Below are positions 48,124 to 60,174 of a stretch of DNA of 64,000 nucleotides, piece by piece. The stretch lies in NCBI GenBank assembly GCA_022578605.1, contig MU394073.1, positions 1 to 64,000 of the forward strand, given 5' to 3'. This DNA comes from Camillea tinctor (lineage: Eukaryota > Ascomycota > Sordariomycetes > Xylariales > Xylariaceae). The notes beneath the pieces are model-generated. The model made no database searches and was not told the origin of the DNA. It was given only the letters and a program-made list of their open reading frames with translations. A program made the translations under genes and the position numbers. Every line of letters begins with the position of its first letter. Position 1 is the first letter of the stretch.

Positions 48124-51100
48124 AAATAAATTTAAAAATTTTAATTTATTTTAATTACTATTATAAATATAATAGCAACTATAACTATAAAATATTTTTA
48201 ATTAGTTATAATACTTTACTTTAAAGTACATAGCTTTTAATAATTAATATACTTTTATTATTAAAAAATATCGCGTTATATTAAGTAATTATACTTAATA
48301 TAATATTAATATTATATAATGTAACTTTTTAATACTACTTGCTTAATATAGTTACTTATATATAATTATAACTTATAAAATGTAATATATTATTAATAAC
48401 GATTTTTTTTTTAACTTTTATAATAAAATATAAAATACTTTTAAAAAAGTAAAAAACGCTTTTTAAAACGCTATATAAGCGCTTAATTTTAAAGTATTAA
48501 TATTACAGTTTAAAAATAAATTAAAAGCTTTTAATAAAAACTGCGCTTATAAAATTTATAAATATTATAAAAAAAAAAGTTTATTTTTAAAAAAAAAAGT
48601 TTATAAAAAATAATAATTATTTAAACTAATTATTAATAAAAATGCGTTTTAATTTATTACACTGTAAAAAAATATTAAAAAGTTAATTAAAAGTTTAAAT
48701 ATATATAAAACTGTAAAACGCGCGCAAATTATAATATATATAATTATAATATGTCGTTAAAAGCTACTTTTATTTTTTATAATTAACGACATTATATAAT
48801 TTTAAACGTAGTTTAAGCTATTTAAGCCTTTTTTTTTAAAGTTAAAAAATATAGTATTTAATATTGTAAAAAAAGTTACACGTATATACTTTAATGTTAA
48901 CATTAATAAAAAAAAAGTAATTAATTTACTTATAAAAACACGTAAATTAAACTATAAAAACTATATTGCTACTTAATAGCTTTTATATATTTTAAACATT
49001 AAAAACTTATAATATTAATTATATTATAAAAATAACGATTTAAATAAAATAATTAAAAAAATTTTTTAAATATACTTTTAATATATTAAAATATAGCATA
49101 AAAATTTTAAGCTTTAAGTTTTAAACGATATATATAAAACTAATTATTATAATATGCTTTTATATTAAGTTATTAGCGTTATATTTTTTTATACTACTTT
49201 TTTTATTATGTATTGTTTTTTTAGCAGTAAAAAATAACTATTATTTGCGTAAGTATTTAAAAAGTTAATAAAGTGCTTTATAAAAATAATTATTATTAAG
49301 TTATATATTATTATTAATAACTTTAATAAAGCGTTAAAAATAACAATAAAATAAATATTTTTTAATAATATAAAGCATTAAATATATATATAGCATATTA
49401 TAAAAAATGTAATATTTAATATATGTAAAAAATAAAATAAATTTTTAAAAAGCACGCATATTAAAAACGTAAAAAGTAAAAAAAAAAGCTATATATTAAA
49501 TAAAGCTAATAATTTTAACTTATATAAAAATAAAAAAAAAGTTAAAAATAATAATATTAAAAAGTTTAATAATGAAAATGTTATTAAAGATTTTTTAAAA
49601 GTTAAAAATTTAAAAGCTAATAGTATTAATAATAGCAAATTTAAAAAAAAATTTCGCAATAACGCTAATAAGTTTTTTTTAGCTTAAAAATTCTTTATAT
49701 ATATAGCTATTAAAAAAAATTTCAATAAGATTTAAAAGGTTTTATAATGTAAATTTAATAGTTAAAAGTTTTTAATAGTATATTTTAAAACTATTTATTT
49801 TTTTTAAAGATATAAATTTGTTAAATATGCAGTAAAATTATATTGGAATTTTAAAATTAAATTAATAATAAAAACGAAAAGTTTTTATGCGTATTTAAAA
49901 AAACTATTAAAAAATAAGTTTTTTATACTTTATTAATTATATAAAGCTATTAAAGCTATATATAAAAAAATATTACGTATTTATAATTAAAAGCTTTAAT
50001 AATAATAAAATAATTATATTATAGTTATTTTGTTAATTTTAATACTTTTACGATTAATTTATTATATAAGCTACTTTACGTTAAAAAAGCTATATAAATA
50101 ATATGTTTTAATATAAAAGGTTTTAATTAGCAAAAAGTAGTAAAAAAAGTATGTAAATATATTTATAGCAAAATATAGCCTGCTTTATTGCTATATATTA
50201 AAAAGTTTTTTTTAAAATAATAGCAAATTGCAATTATTTTAAATTAATTAATATTAATAGCTTTATAAAAAAAATTAAGTATTTTTATTGTTTTTATAGT
50301 AAGCTTTTATATTAATATTAATAATATAAATATTTTTACTTAATAAATTAAATTAGCACTTTAAATTAAACTTTAAAATTTTAGCTTTTTATTAATAATA
50401 AAATTAAAACAAACTGCAACCGCTACTTTATATTAATTTAAAAGAAAATAAAAAAGTAGTAATACTTTTAACGCAATTTAAAACATAATAAAAAAAAAAT
50501 AAAAGCACTTAATAAAAGCTTTTATATAATAAACTTTTTAGCTAATATCGTTATATAGCTTTTAACTAATTATTAATAATTATGCAAAAAAAGGTTATAA
50601 TAAATAAAATAGTTTTAATATTTATAGCGCTTTTAAAGCAAATAACCCTTTTTTTAAAAGTTTTTTATAGTTAAAAAAGTTTTTAACTAGTATATAAAGT
50701 ACTTTATAAGCTAAAAGGTTTTTAGCTAATATATTATAATTTTTAGCTAGTATATTAAACTTTTTAAACAATATATAACTAGCTTTAAAGCTAAAAAGTT
50801 ATTTACAGTTATTTATAAAGCGTTAATTAAAGCTTTTAATAAAGCTTTAAAAGTTAAGCTAATTATAAAAAATTTAAAAAAAAACTTTTTTTTTTTTAAA
50901 AAAGTTTTAATAAAAAACATAAAAAAAACGTTTTTTTTTTATTTTTATTGCATTTTTTACTAAATTAAAATAAGTTAAAATTATTAATTGCAACTAATTA
51001 AATTAATATGTAATAATAACTATAAATAAAAAAAATACTTGCATTTAAATAGTATTTATATATGCAATAATGTATTAAAAATAACTAATTATTTATTAAA

Positions 51101-51174
51101 TTTACTAACTTAAATTACAGTTTAAATGCAATTTTAATTTATTTACAAATATAATTTTAATTTATTTGCAAATG

Positions 51175-51389
51175 CAATTTTAATTTATTTGCAAATGCAA
51201 TTAGTTATGTAATTAAGTTACAACATTTACATTTAACTTTATAACCGCAAAACAATAAAAATACTTTTATTTAAAAAGCATATATACTTATAGTAATATA
51301 TTAAAGTTAACTAAATGTTTTTAAGCTTAATGTGTAGCAGGTTTACGCCACACTGTCAGACTATCCAAAAAGCACCGTTAAACTATCCG
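51175..51389 (-). repeat. Right terminal inverted repeat
   Basis: Inverted copy of the left TIR. It also contains several GCAAATGCAATTTTAATTTA-type short direct repeats at its inner edge (51140-51200). Confidence 0.7.
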
Positions 51390-51904
51390 TTTCGCCCAAA
51401 ATTCCAAATATTATTCTTGCCACCAACACCCAGGTTATCAGCTGTAAGGATGAGCATCGCGGTCTTCGTTTCAGACTGATTTGTGCCGCCATCCTTGGCG
51501 CCTAGACATAGTAACCTGGGTTTGTCTAAACGACCGGGCTAGGTTAAGACCCTACATGAAATGCCTTTCGCAGAATTACTCCTATAAGTTAGGTATCTTT
51601 GAGTTCCGAGACAGCCACCAGAGTATTGCGTGGAGAATTGCTTGTGATTAAGTATTTGAAGCGCAACGGCCGATGATGATTTTCCTTCCAAGGAGCGACG
51701 TTTCCGCAGATCCTTAATATGGCACGTGTCGCCTTCCGATCGCTCACCTTTTTAGGTATTCGAAGAAACCCATGATAATATACACCGGAGCTCTCTCGTC
51801 TAGATTTACATAATACACAGGGTATCACCGCCTTTTCACCTTAAAAAACAATTGCTAATGCTTGAACCATGCGTCCCTCGTCATGGGCAGCACCCTGAAT
51901 CGAT
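51390..51904. other. Intergenic region between transposon and membrane protein gene
   Basis: Normal-GC sequence resumes directly after the TIR. No gene was recognised; the last part is the 3' UTR of the minus-strand membrane protein gene. Confidence 0.45.
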
Positions 51905-53047
51905 TCAGAGGGTGCCCTTCTGATCCCCATAGGCCCCAGCGAAAACGGGCGTTCCCGGGCTCCACCCGTTATTGTTATATGCAGGCGGCCCTGGTGACGG
52001 GAGCCACGAGAATCTCATGACCTCACCGAGTTCTATTCTCGCATCGCCGTGAACCTCCGCGGGGTGCGTTGGTGCATCTAATTCATGGATAGGTTGCGAC
52101 ATGAGTTGTGTCGACAACTCCGACTCTGGCGTTTTGGAATTCGACTTGTCTGGTCCCTCCTGAGGGAGGACATCGCTGGTGGGTGGCTTTTTTAGGCGGT
52201 AACGCCTCCAGAAGTAGAATATCGCGACGCCCACAAGGGATAATGCCACGAGGGCTACTCCGACGGTTATGCCTGCAATAGCGCCTGTCGAAAAACCATC
52301 ACTAGAATTCCCCGCGGTAGCTGAGGATGTTTCAATCAGGTAAGTGACTTGTCAAATGTAACCCTCGAAGGGGAAGCCCTTACATGGGACCGGCTGATGA
52401 TTGCAATCGTATACCCCTGAGCAGGTCTTGCCGGCATGGCTATATAAATTTTTAGATGTCTTTTGCCAGCAGGTGAAATCTCCGTAACCGTTATTCCCTA
52501 ACCCTGCATAGTCACCGTCGTGCCTCGTCGAGCCTAATGTCGCCCGGAACGTCACTCCTGTGGTATTGAAATACGCCGAAATATCATTGTTTGCCCATTG
52601 CTCCGTTTCACCCTCCTCTGTATTGACCTGTGCAATATCATCAGGCGTACTGTCTGGGATGGCTACGTAGTAAGCGATTTCTGATGACGCCACGCCGTCG
52701 GTTGATTTGCAGTCCGCCAGAACAACATCTGCCGTCAATCCATGTTAGTGACCGCTTTGTGACCAAAGCATTTCCAATTTATTATTGTATATCCTTGTCG
52801 GTTGCGAGAAATGCATCGGTATAAATACTTGGGGCCATCGCACTAAAATCGAAACCTTTCGCCTCCAAAAGATAAAGGAATAAAGGGATCTCTTACTTTC
52901 ACCATTTGCGCGTCTCTGTGCGCCTCTCTTTGAACGCGGAGGTGTATCGGTTGGAGCTGCGAAAGCCATCCCTGGTATTGAGAACACGCTTGCCAGAGCC
53001 AAGAGGCTGGAAATTGGGCTCGTAGCTCTACCCGCGCCGACAGACAT
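51905..53047 (-). CDS. Type I single-pass membrane protein, unknown ectodomain
   Basis: Three exons: 52897-53047, 52384-52728 and 51905-52320, giving 303 aa, both introns phase 1. Signal peptide of about 30 residues (SSLLALASVFSIPGMAFA core). The ectodomain, about 130 residues, has five cysteines and ends in a short Ser/Thr/Asn stretch. One transmembrane span (AGITVGVALVALSLVGVAIF) is followed by WRRYRLKK as stop-transfer, and a cytoplasmic tail of about 100 residues is rich in Pro, Ser and Glu with a PGPPAYNNNGW motif. The last intron uses GTAAGG at 52383; a longer reading through to a stop at 52352 gives a truncated protein without the membrane span. The architecture matches fungal cell-surface sensor-like proteins, but I recognise no WSC or other domain. 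Confidence 0.72.
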
Positions 53048-54274
53048 CCCGTCAACCGATTGGTGTGTGAATTATCGATTCTAGAATTTCGAAATGGGTC
53101 ACGCCAGAACGCGAGTTGTGCATACACACAATGCTCAGCAATAAATGTGATATGCTGACATACCTATCTGGCTTGTTGCCGCTTATAACCAAAAATTTCG
53201 AGTAAGAGGGGTTGACGCTGATAAGCCGCTAAAGCAATGACATGCCAACTTACATAGCCGCATGGATCCACGATATGGAAAAGACCAAAGGGGAGATGCA
53301 AGGGGCTATCTTCATTATAAAGATCATGTGGCAGGGAGACGTGAACTTCGTTCTTCCGCCAGTTAACCCCGTCTAGCCGTGGTTCATCTGTCGAATATCG
53401 GGGTTTTGAGTGGATATTATAGAAGGTCAAACTGCAGATATAATTCGTTCTCGGCGGCCCCAGAACGGCGGATTGGCTAGTATCCGGCTAGTCGATTGGT
53501 CAGGGGGAGGGTAGCATTGGTGTAGAACTCTCTGCTTACGGCAGCTCGATTACCAGAAAGGGTGATATAGCCTAACATGTGAACAGGGCTGAACTAAGAT
53601 CTGTCTTCCTTTCGAGTTAACATAGCATAGCCCGGCTAGTCGTCCCACTTATCATGTTATCCTCTGCGCCGTTTTGATCTTTCAAACTCTTATTTTAGTG
53701 CCCGGCGGGAGTTTGCGGAGGCCTGCCCACTGCCAACATTCCCAGCAGTGACCGCCTTGATAGAGTGGAATTGAGCCCTGAGAACCAAGGGTCTTATTTG
53801 ACCCTCCACGGCGGGGTATTGATGTAGCTGAAGCCAAGGATAATATGTATTCCAATTTGGCAAAGTAATACTATAAAATTATCTAATCCCTGCCTAGACC
53901 GCTACACTAGCAAAGTCCCTCCTTTACCCTGTCTCTTCCATTTTGATGCGTGAAAGAAGGGTAAGAAACAGAAGCACTGATTTTCAAATTCATACCATAC
54001 CTATTTCCACCCAGAAGTTGGGGACCCTCACCCTATTAACCTATACCAACTCCATGCTAACTAATACATAAAAAACCAAGCGAGGTGAGGCTGTGTCTAT
54101 TGTGCATGATACAGCTTGGGTAGCATACCCAAGATATAAAAAAAACAAACCCTGCTAATATCTCTGATCTTTTATCCAAATTCTTATTTCCGCGCGATCA
54201 AAATGTTAGCGACATCGGAAATCAAGATTCTGCCCCCATCTCCATTTCTCCTTTCCTCCTTCACCTGTTCCCCT
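53048..54274. other. Intergenic region between membrane protein and second P450
   Basis: No gene called. The 88-codon open frame at 53164-53430 (minus) lies just upstream of the membrane protein gene and has no motif; it may belong to its leader. Confidence 0.45.
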
Positions 54275-56389
54275 TCAGATAGAATCGATATCGAGCTCCA
54301 CATTCTCTCGACGCTTTATCAGGACCTTAGCGGTGGGATTCGTTAGTGTCGAGAATCCCCTCATAAGAGGCTTCACATCTGTCCCCGGCGCCAGCTCCCA
54401 GTCGTACTTCAAGAGCAGGTGGCATAGCGCAACCTTCAACTCGTTGGAGGCGAAGAACCGGCCCGGGCAAGCGTGTTCGCCGTGTCCAAAACCGAAATGG
54501 TCTGCGCTAGTAGTTACGAATTGTGCCATGTGCTCCTTGCCTGCCTGCGTCCTCATATTGAGGAAGCGCTTCGGGTCCCACTCGTTGGCGTTCTCGTAAA
54601 CTTTCTCGTCTTGCATTCGGAGCCCATCCATGTGAATCCGCATGCCCTTCTTGAGAAGTAGACCATTAGAGAGTCTCACATCTTCTGTTACGCTTCGTCG
54701 GATGATTGCTGATAGACAAGCGACTGTTAGTTACTGATATCTATATTTTTTCTTCTTTTTTCTTTTACTAGAAAAAAAGAGTTACGGATTTTGCACTTAC
54801 CAGAACCGATCGGCTTCAGGCGCTGAGATTCCTTCATGATACTGTCTAGCAATTTCATGTTATAGAGGGTTGTCTTTTTCCATCCATTAGCACGAAGTTC
54901 GCGGACGATTTCTTCTCTTATTTCCGGGATAATTTCAGGGTGCTGGCAAATATCAAGAATGACTTGGCCAAGCAGATCACTTGATGTGTGGATCGCCACA
55001 AAGGAGAGCAGCAACTGGATAGAGTCGGGGCTGTAGTTAGCACCCTTGGCCTTTGCTTCCTGATCAAGCCAGTCGAGCGCGTCGTTAAAGTAGGGAATTT
55101 CCTCGCCAGCTTCCTGTGCAGCTCGTCTAAGCTCTACTCGCTTTGCAATAACGGGAGCGATAACTGCCTGAGCTCGTGCACTCTTGGCTCGAAGAGCCTT
55201 GCAGATCGGGAGGAACCAGTGGACAAATTTTCGCAGGGCCACAGGATAGGCGACGAGCTCGAAGGCTGCGCCGCTAAAGGTTACCGTATAATCCTTGGTG
55301 ATTTCCAACCAGTCTTCGTTCTGGCAAAGCTCTTCGCCGAGGAAAACACGAGAGGACATGCGAGCAATAATATCCAGAATCGCTGGTCTCAATGCCAGCT
55401 CACGCCATTCTACACTTGTCAGCATTCTGTTTAGCTATGCTGTTGGGATATAATACTAACCCTTGGATTCCCCAAAATTTAGAGAAATAGCACGAGAGCC
55501 TTCTTCAGACAAGGGTTCCGTCACCTTGGCTTTAGGTACACGTCAGTATTGGATCAATGTTTTCTTTCCACCAAGTATCTTATTGCTTACAGAGGAAATG
55601 CGTCAACTGTTTCTTGGTCATAGTTTGTACCAACGCACTGGGGTCACTAAGCTCCCGGAAAGGTTCGAATCCGGGGATATGAATGGTCCCATCCTAGAAG
55701 GAGGAAAAGAAGCCATCAGCATATAGACATGATTACCAAGATAAAGACGATTTTCCATACCTGTGCAATGCCACCAACGAAAGAAAGTTTAGGCTATAAA
55801 GGGAAGAAAGTCAGCAATATCTTTTCCCATAGTGCGTAAGGGGTGTGTTGATAACGAAGATAAACATAGGATACTATAAGTCAATAGGTAAAGGGGGAAA
55901 AAAACAGGATGCCATTTTACGGATGGTACTCCCCGTCATGTATGATTTTCAGGATTCAATTACTCACCTCATTGCGGATCTCATCCATAAACTTTGAGGG
56001 CAGGATGACGACTTCACCAAAGTCCGTGATCATCCGGTAGGGCTGGTCTGGATACAGCTTCTTTGCCTTCTCCAGGATGTCCCTCGCTGATCTACGATAT
56101 TCTTGCTACATGCCGAGTCATGTAAGTATCGTATTTCTTGCCTCGCTGTTCCTCTTCCAGGGCAAATAACCAAGCTATAACGTACCTTGACCTTGTTCTT
56201 CGAAAAGAAGCCCGCGGGGTTCACCAGCGGCAACTTCTTAACACTGGAATCTATGGAGGATGTCCAAGCGTACGCGATGATCATAACCATAAACGTGAGG
56301 ATGAAATAAGGTGTAGATTTGGTAGGAAGTAAAGACTGGTAATAATTCCAGTCTTCCCCTAGTGAGGGTAGCACCGATGGTGATGCCAT
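54275..56389 (-). CDS. Cytochrome P450, CYP68/ent-kaurene-oxidase-like signature
   Basis: Seven exons: 56186-56389, 55968-56105, 55761-55793, 55591-55693, 55461-55529, 54801-55409 and 54275-54708, giving 529 aa. N-terminal membrane anchor (about 22-42) and a short lumenal lead. Conserved blocks: TEPLSEEGSRAISLNFG, WLEITKDY, VAIHTSSDLL in the I helix (the usual acid-Thr pair reads TSSD), KESQR for ExxR (376-379), WDPKRF, and the haem loop FGFGHGEHACPGRFFA with Cys466. The HACPGRFFA signature is shared by fungal P450s that act on terpenoids and related metabolites. An alternative Met 16 codons upstream (56437) is open. It is separated from the PKS cluster by the transposon and the small genes, so shared function is not implied. 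Confidence 0.9.
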
Positions 56390-58182
56390 TGTTCTTCGTT
56401 CGTATCGTATTGTTTGAATCCTGATGGTGGTAGTCACTTTTGTGCTTGTGAAGCTGGATTAGAAGTCCTCGTTGGAACCGGTTGGCGGGTATATATATGT
56501 GATGACAACCTCCTGGACGCGCAAATGGATAGCCCGAATGATATAACTAGAAGTGGCTAGTCCGCGTATCCTCCGCAAACCAACGGACGATGATGTAAAT
56601 ATATCTTGGGACAATATGAAATCTTCCTCATATGACTGGTTGCTTTCCTGCGGGAAAACCCAGTGATCAACAATTCCAAAGTTCCCCCCTAAGCCTACCC
56701 AAAGCTTTGGTACATGGATGATCGGACGATCGGACGGTCGGTTGGATTCTCCTCGCCGTAAGGGAACGACTATGCAACGAGAGGCCCGGATGGTGCCTCA
56801 GACCACATCGACACCACATGATGTTTGCATGCCTTAACGCAGTACTACGTAGAGTATACGTTGCAATTTCGATAGTGGTGAAGCAATAGGGGAAGAAGGA
56901 TAGCAGAACAATTGGTCCGCAGGTCGTAAATGTCACCGATGTTTGCAAGATATGTTGCTACGCCGCACTATTTCCAGGGTGCACGTGCATAAGATATATT
57001 TCCGCACGGAGACAATCTAATCCTATCAAATTGTTGTTTGCAGAGACTTGGCCTCTCCGTGACTCCGTCTAGTTATGCAACGATATACCCGGGTTATTCA
57101 CAAAGTATCCGGAACCGAATGCGCTGAGAATTTGAGGTATAAGATATGTCATATCGAACAGCATAGACTTATGGATCGTAGCATAAGGTACGTATTGTGA
57201 ATAACTATACTTCGGAGGGTCACGACTTACGTACCTACCTGCGCCATCAGAATAATCGAGGAACATCACTCCGAGTACAACTACAAGAGGCTGTGAAAGC
57301 ATTGTATCTCTCTATATAAGAACTGGTTATAGATATACTTGTAACTCCAAATATCAGGCAACCATGGAACAATCAATATGTAGCCAGATTAGACCCATCG
57401 GTCTTCAGTCTCGACATACAATGAATTCGATAGTGATGCACAAGAGCTATTCAGTATAAGACGGTGCAGGTTTCATTATTTTATTACTTGGATCAAACAC
57501 TTTCCTTGGAGCCTTCGAGCAGGTTGTTCGTGTATAGTTAACTACACCAAAGTAGCAACTACCTATGTTTGTATTGTTTCAGGGGTTGAAAAAGGGGGGT
57601 GAATATCCTAGCCGCTCGTAGCTCAACAAAAGCCCAAAGCCAAATCTTAAAGCATGTAGGTTATCATTAATATATTTTTGGCGCCCATTCGTACGAGAAA
57701 CCAGGCGAACTAATGGCCAGGTGATATATATGTGCCAGCTCTAGATAGGTTATATGTATGTAGCCGTAAATGGAGTTTTGCTGTTTGATCTCGATGAACC
57801 CCCGCATCTTCGTAGGCAGCTATATAATCTATACCTCCGTGTTAGTATTGATTACATGTCTAGAAAGTTCTGGGTCAAATTCTTCGATTACAGCTTATTG
57901 CCACTCTAAGCATAGTTTATTTCTGACGCGGACAAAAGCATATGCTAATTGCCCTTTGACAATTAACTCATATATATGGCACTACAACAATTTCTACATC
58001 ATATGCCTCTGTATGCAAACTAATAGACTTATACCTATGGCTCCTGCATGGAAAAGACACAGCTTCCATGGCACATACAAGGCTTTACGTCATGTAGCCA
58101 TCTCCCTTACATCTATAATCATTGTAATACTAGTTGCCTTCCGGCATTAATGTTTGAAAACCCCTATCACCGGTACACTTTT
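56390..58182. other. Intergenic region
   Basis: Promoter side of the P450 and 3' side of the oxidoreductase. A minus-strand open frame at 57069-57302 begins with a hydrophobic MLSQPLVVVLGVMFLDY and could be a scrap of a membrane protein gene, but nothing extends it. Otherwise nothing seen. Confidence 0.4.
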
Positions 58183-59397
58183 TCACAGCTCATACTCTTC
58201 AATCTCCACCGTTGTATTCCCCTCTAGCGCATCTCGAATCGACTGGCACACGACCAGCGCCGCGAGCCCAGCCTGTGCCGTGCAACTCGGCTCTTCCTCG
58301 CCGTGGATAACCCTCACGAAGTGCTCTAGCTGCTGGACAAATGGGATGCTCTCCGTTATTGGCATAGTCTCTTGGAGTAGAGGCGAATGCCAAGATTTGC
58401 TCTTGTGCGAGGTTTCTTGATCTGGAGGCTCGCTTTTTCCATATGACCATATCGTCATATCCGGCACGCTCAATGAGCCGTCTGTCCCGAAGACCCGATA
58501 AAAGTCCTGGCCCGTTTTCGGGATCAATGGGTTCTCGCCAGTCCCGGACTCGAAGTTGTATGGTGAAGGAGTGTGGTCCGAAAGTAGGAACGTGCCCACG
58601 AGACCGGAGCGGAAACGAAACGTAAGGGCGGCGCCCTCCTCGGCCTCGTGGCCCCGCTGAGACGTTATTTTCTCGGCGTGGACCCGTGAGATTGGGCCGA
58701 AGAGAAAGTGCAGGAGGTCCACTTCATGGACCATATTGATGAGAACTACACCACCCGCTTTGCTTGCGTGCCACTCGATAGGTGGGATGAAGTACTCGGC
58801 TGGTTTGTAGATTGTCCACAGGCCATTGATGGCGAGGAGGGACCCAAGACGTCCCGAAGATAGGACTCGTTTCGCAGCCACCATGTATGGGTTGAATCTA
58901 CGATGGTGGCCTACCAGCACTTTCACCCCGTGGTTAGGTAAGCTTTGGAGATGTGCGAGAAGTTCTTGGCCACTCGGGATATCCGAGCTGATGGGCTTCT
59001 CGACGAGGACATGAATGCCTGCCGACGATAACTCCTTGGTTACCGATACGTGAGTATGGTTGGGAGTACAGATAATTGCTGCATCAGGCTGACGTTCTTC
59101 GGTGAGAGACTGCAGCATTTCCTCTACGGATCCAAAATGAAGAACACCGAGTTCTTCTGCAAGAGACTTGCCCGCTGGGGCCGGATCGACGATGGCACAC
59201 AGCACAACATCCCGACCTGCATTCACCACCGTACGCGCGTGGCGTGGGCCGATCAAGCCTACGCCGACAACAGCCACTCGGATAGGCAAGTGAGAACTAG
59301 AATCGGGTACATGATTCATTGTAGTCGATGACGATGGGATTAAGGAAAGGCTGACATCAAGCGTGTAGGATGGTTGAGGGCTGTAACTATCGTTCAT
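58183..59397 (-). CDS. Gfo/Idh/MocA-family NAD(P)-dependent oxidoreductase
   Basis: Single-exon 404-aa protein, or 378 aa from the Met at 59319, which lies directly before the Rossmann strand and is the more likely start. N-terminal Rossmann fold with VAVVGVGLIGPRHA (GxGxxG), ICTPNHTHV, and the family's EKPISSD motif carrying the conserved Lys. The C-terminal alpha/beta domain has GHHRRFNPYM, GGVVLINMVHEVDLLHFLFG (with the His typical of the active site) and a final helix. Members oxidise or reduce sugars, inositols, trans-dihydrodiols and similar compounds; the substrate here is unknown. The catalytic Lys and His are both present. No adjacent gene suggests a pathway. Confidence 0.9.
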   Translation of the reverse strand: MNDSYSPQPSYTLDVSLSLIPSSSTTMNHVPDSSSHLPIRVAVVGVGLIGPRHARTVVNAGRDVVLCAIVDPAPAGKSLAEELGVLHFGSVEEMLQSLTEERQPDAAIICTPNHTHVSVTKELSSAGIHVLVEKPISSDIPSGQELLAHLQSLPNHGVKVLVGHHRRFNPYMVAAKRVLSSGRLGSLLAINGLWTIYKPAEYFIPPIEWHASKAGGVVLINMVHEVDLLHFLFGPISRVHAEKITSQRGHEAEEGAALTFRFRSGLVGTFLLSDHTPSPYNFESGTGENPLIPKTGQDFYRVFGTDGSLSVPDMTIWSYGKSEPPDQETSHKSKSWHSPLLQETMPITESIPFVQQLEHFVRVIHGEEEPSCTAQAGLAALVVCQSIRDALEGNTTVEIEEYEL

Positions 59398-59739
59398 TAA
59401 GACCCGTTTAAATCCACAACACTCTAAATCGATGTCTTCCTGTATTATTTGCTAAATATTTGCATATAGAATATACTCTCTTGACACGGGGTAGCGTCCG
59501 AGATTTAGTTTCAAGACCACAGCCAAATAATTTTGGGGGATAACGTTGAAGTCGGAAGCCATTTTTACATCCCAATGGATGAATTTTAATAAATTCCTTA
59601 TTCGTTATACACCGGCTTCTAGGAGCTGTATGCTCTGACCAAAACATTCTGACGCCTGACAGTTTGCAGCGGATTATATTATATTCCGCTGCACCCTAAC
59701 CGCTCCTTTTCCGCTCCACAGGTCCGCCACAATGCCCTA
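59398..59739. other. Upstream region of the oxidoreductase
   Basis: Short intergenic interval; nothing recognised. Confidence 0.4.
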
Positions 59740-60174
59740 CTAGCCGCCATGATATTCAGCATGAATACTCCAAGAGCAAATATAGTTCATGACAGCCCGC
59801 CGGGCAACCGTGAATATATACGATCCAAAGCTCTCCCCGCATGTGGGGGGCATCTCGTTGGAGCGGAGATCACCAAGAGCTAGAAGATTGATCTCGCTAG
59901 GGGGGCACAATGCGATTAAGTCGGCAAGGGTCACGTTTAACTGGAGATGACGCGCTAGCCTAGGTCGCTGCTGTGAGTCTGTGACATCGCCGAAAAATCT
60001 ATAGAGAAGATGCGTTTGGGGTCCGAACATGGGGATGGGTATCACCGGAAGAGAATAGTAGTCGCTAACTACATCATGCAGGAAGGCCGAGTTTCGGGGA
60101 AGGGGAAAAACAACGGGGAATGCTGTCTCCCCCAGCGGCATCGGCTTATTTTCAAGCGCAAAGAGACATTGCAT
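59740..60174 (-). CDS. Uncertain hypothetical protein or gene fragment
   Basis: Open frame of 144 codons with balanced amino-acid composition, including PVVFPLPRNSAFLHDVV and a Leu-rich stretch around LNVTLADLIALCPPSE. I recognise no domain. It may be a terminal exon of a gene whose other parts are lost, or chance. No upstream splice partner was found between 60175 and 60900. Confidence 0.25.
   Translation of the reverse strand: MQCLFALENKPMPLGETAFPVVFPLPRNSAFLHDVVSDYYSLPVIPIPMFGPQTHLLYRFFGDVTDSQQRPRLARHLQLNVTLADLIALCPPSEINLLALGDLRSNEMPPTCGESFGSYIFTVARRAVMNYICSWSIHAEYHGG

Larger units (their letters stand above)
47784..51389. mobile_element. RIP-degraded DNA transposon remnant with long terminal inverted repeats
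   Basis: The left end (from CGGATAGTCTAACGGTGC at 47784) and the reverse complement of the right end (ending 51389) match over about 200 bp, with mostly C/T or G/A differences, as expected for RIP. The first 85 bp of the TIR keep near-normal GC; the interior is almost only A and T and has stops in every frame. At each end the word GATAGTCTRACRGTG occurs twice 22 bp apart (left copies 47786-47800 and 47808-47822). No clear target-site duplication: the flanks are GGTT and TTTC. The 3.6-kb size fits a class II element with one transposase gene, or a non-autonomous derivative. The superfamily is not determinable. Confidence 0.82.

Noticed and set aside
48000..51200. Search for transposase or reverse transcriptase remains inside the AT-rich element
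   Set aside because: All frames are saturated with stops and only Lys/Asn/Ile/Leu/Phe/Tyr codons remain; nothing identifiable.
57069..57302. 77-codon minus-strand frame starting with a hydrophobic segment
   Set aside because: Too short, no partner exon, start segment alone is not evidence.
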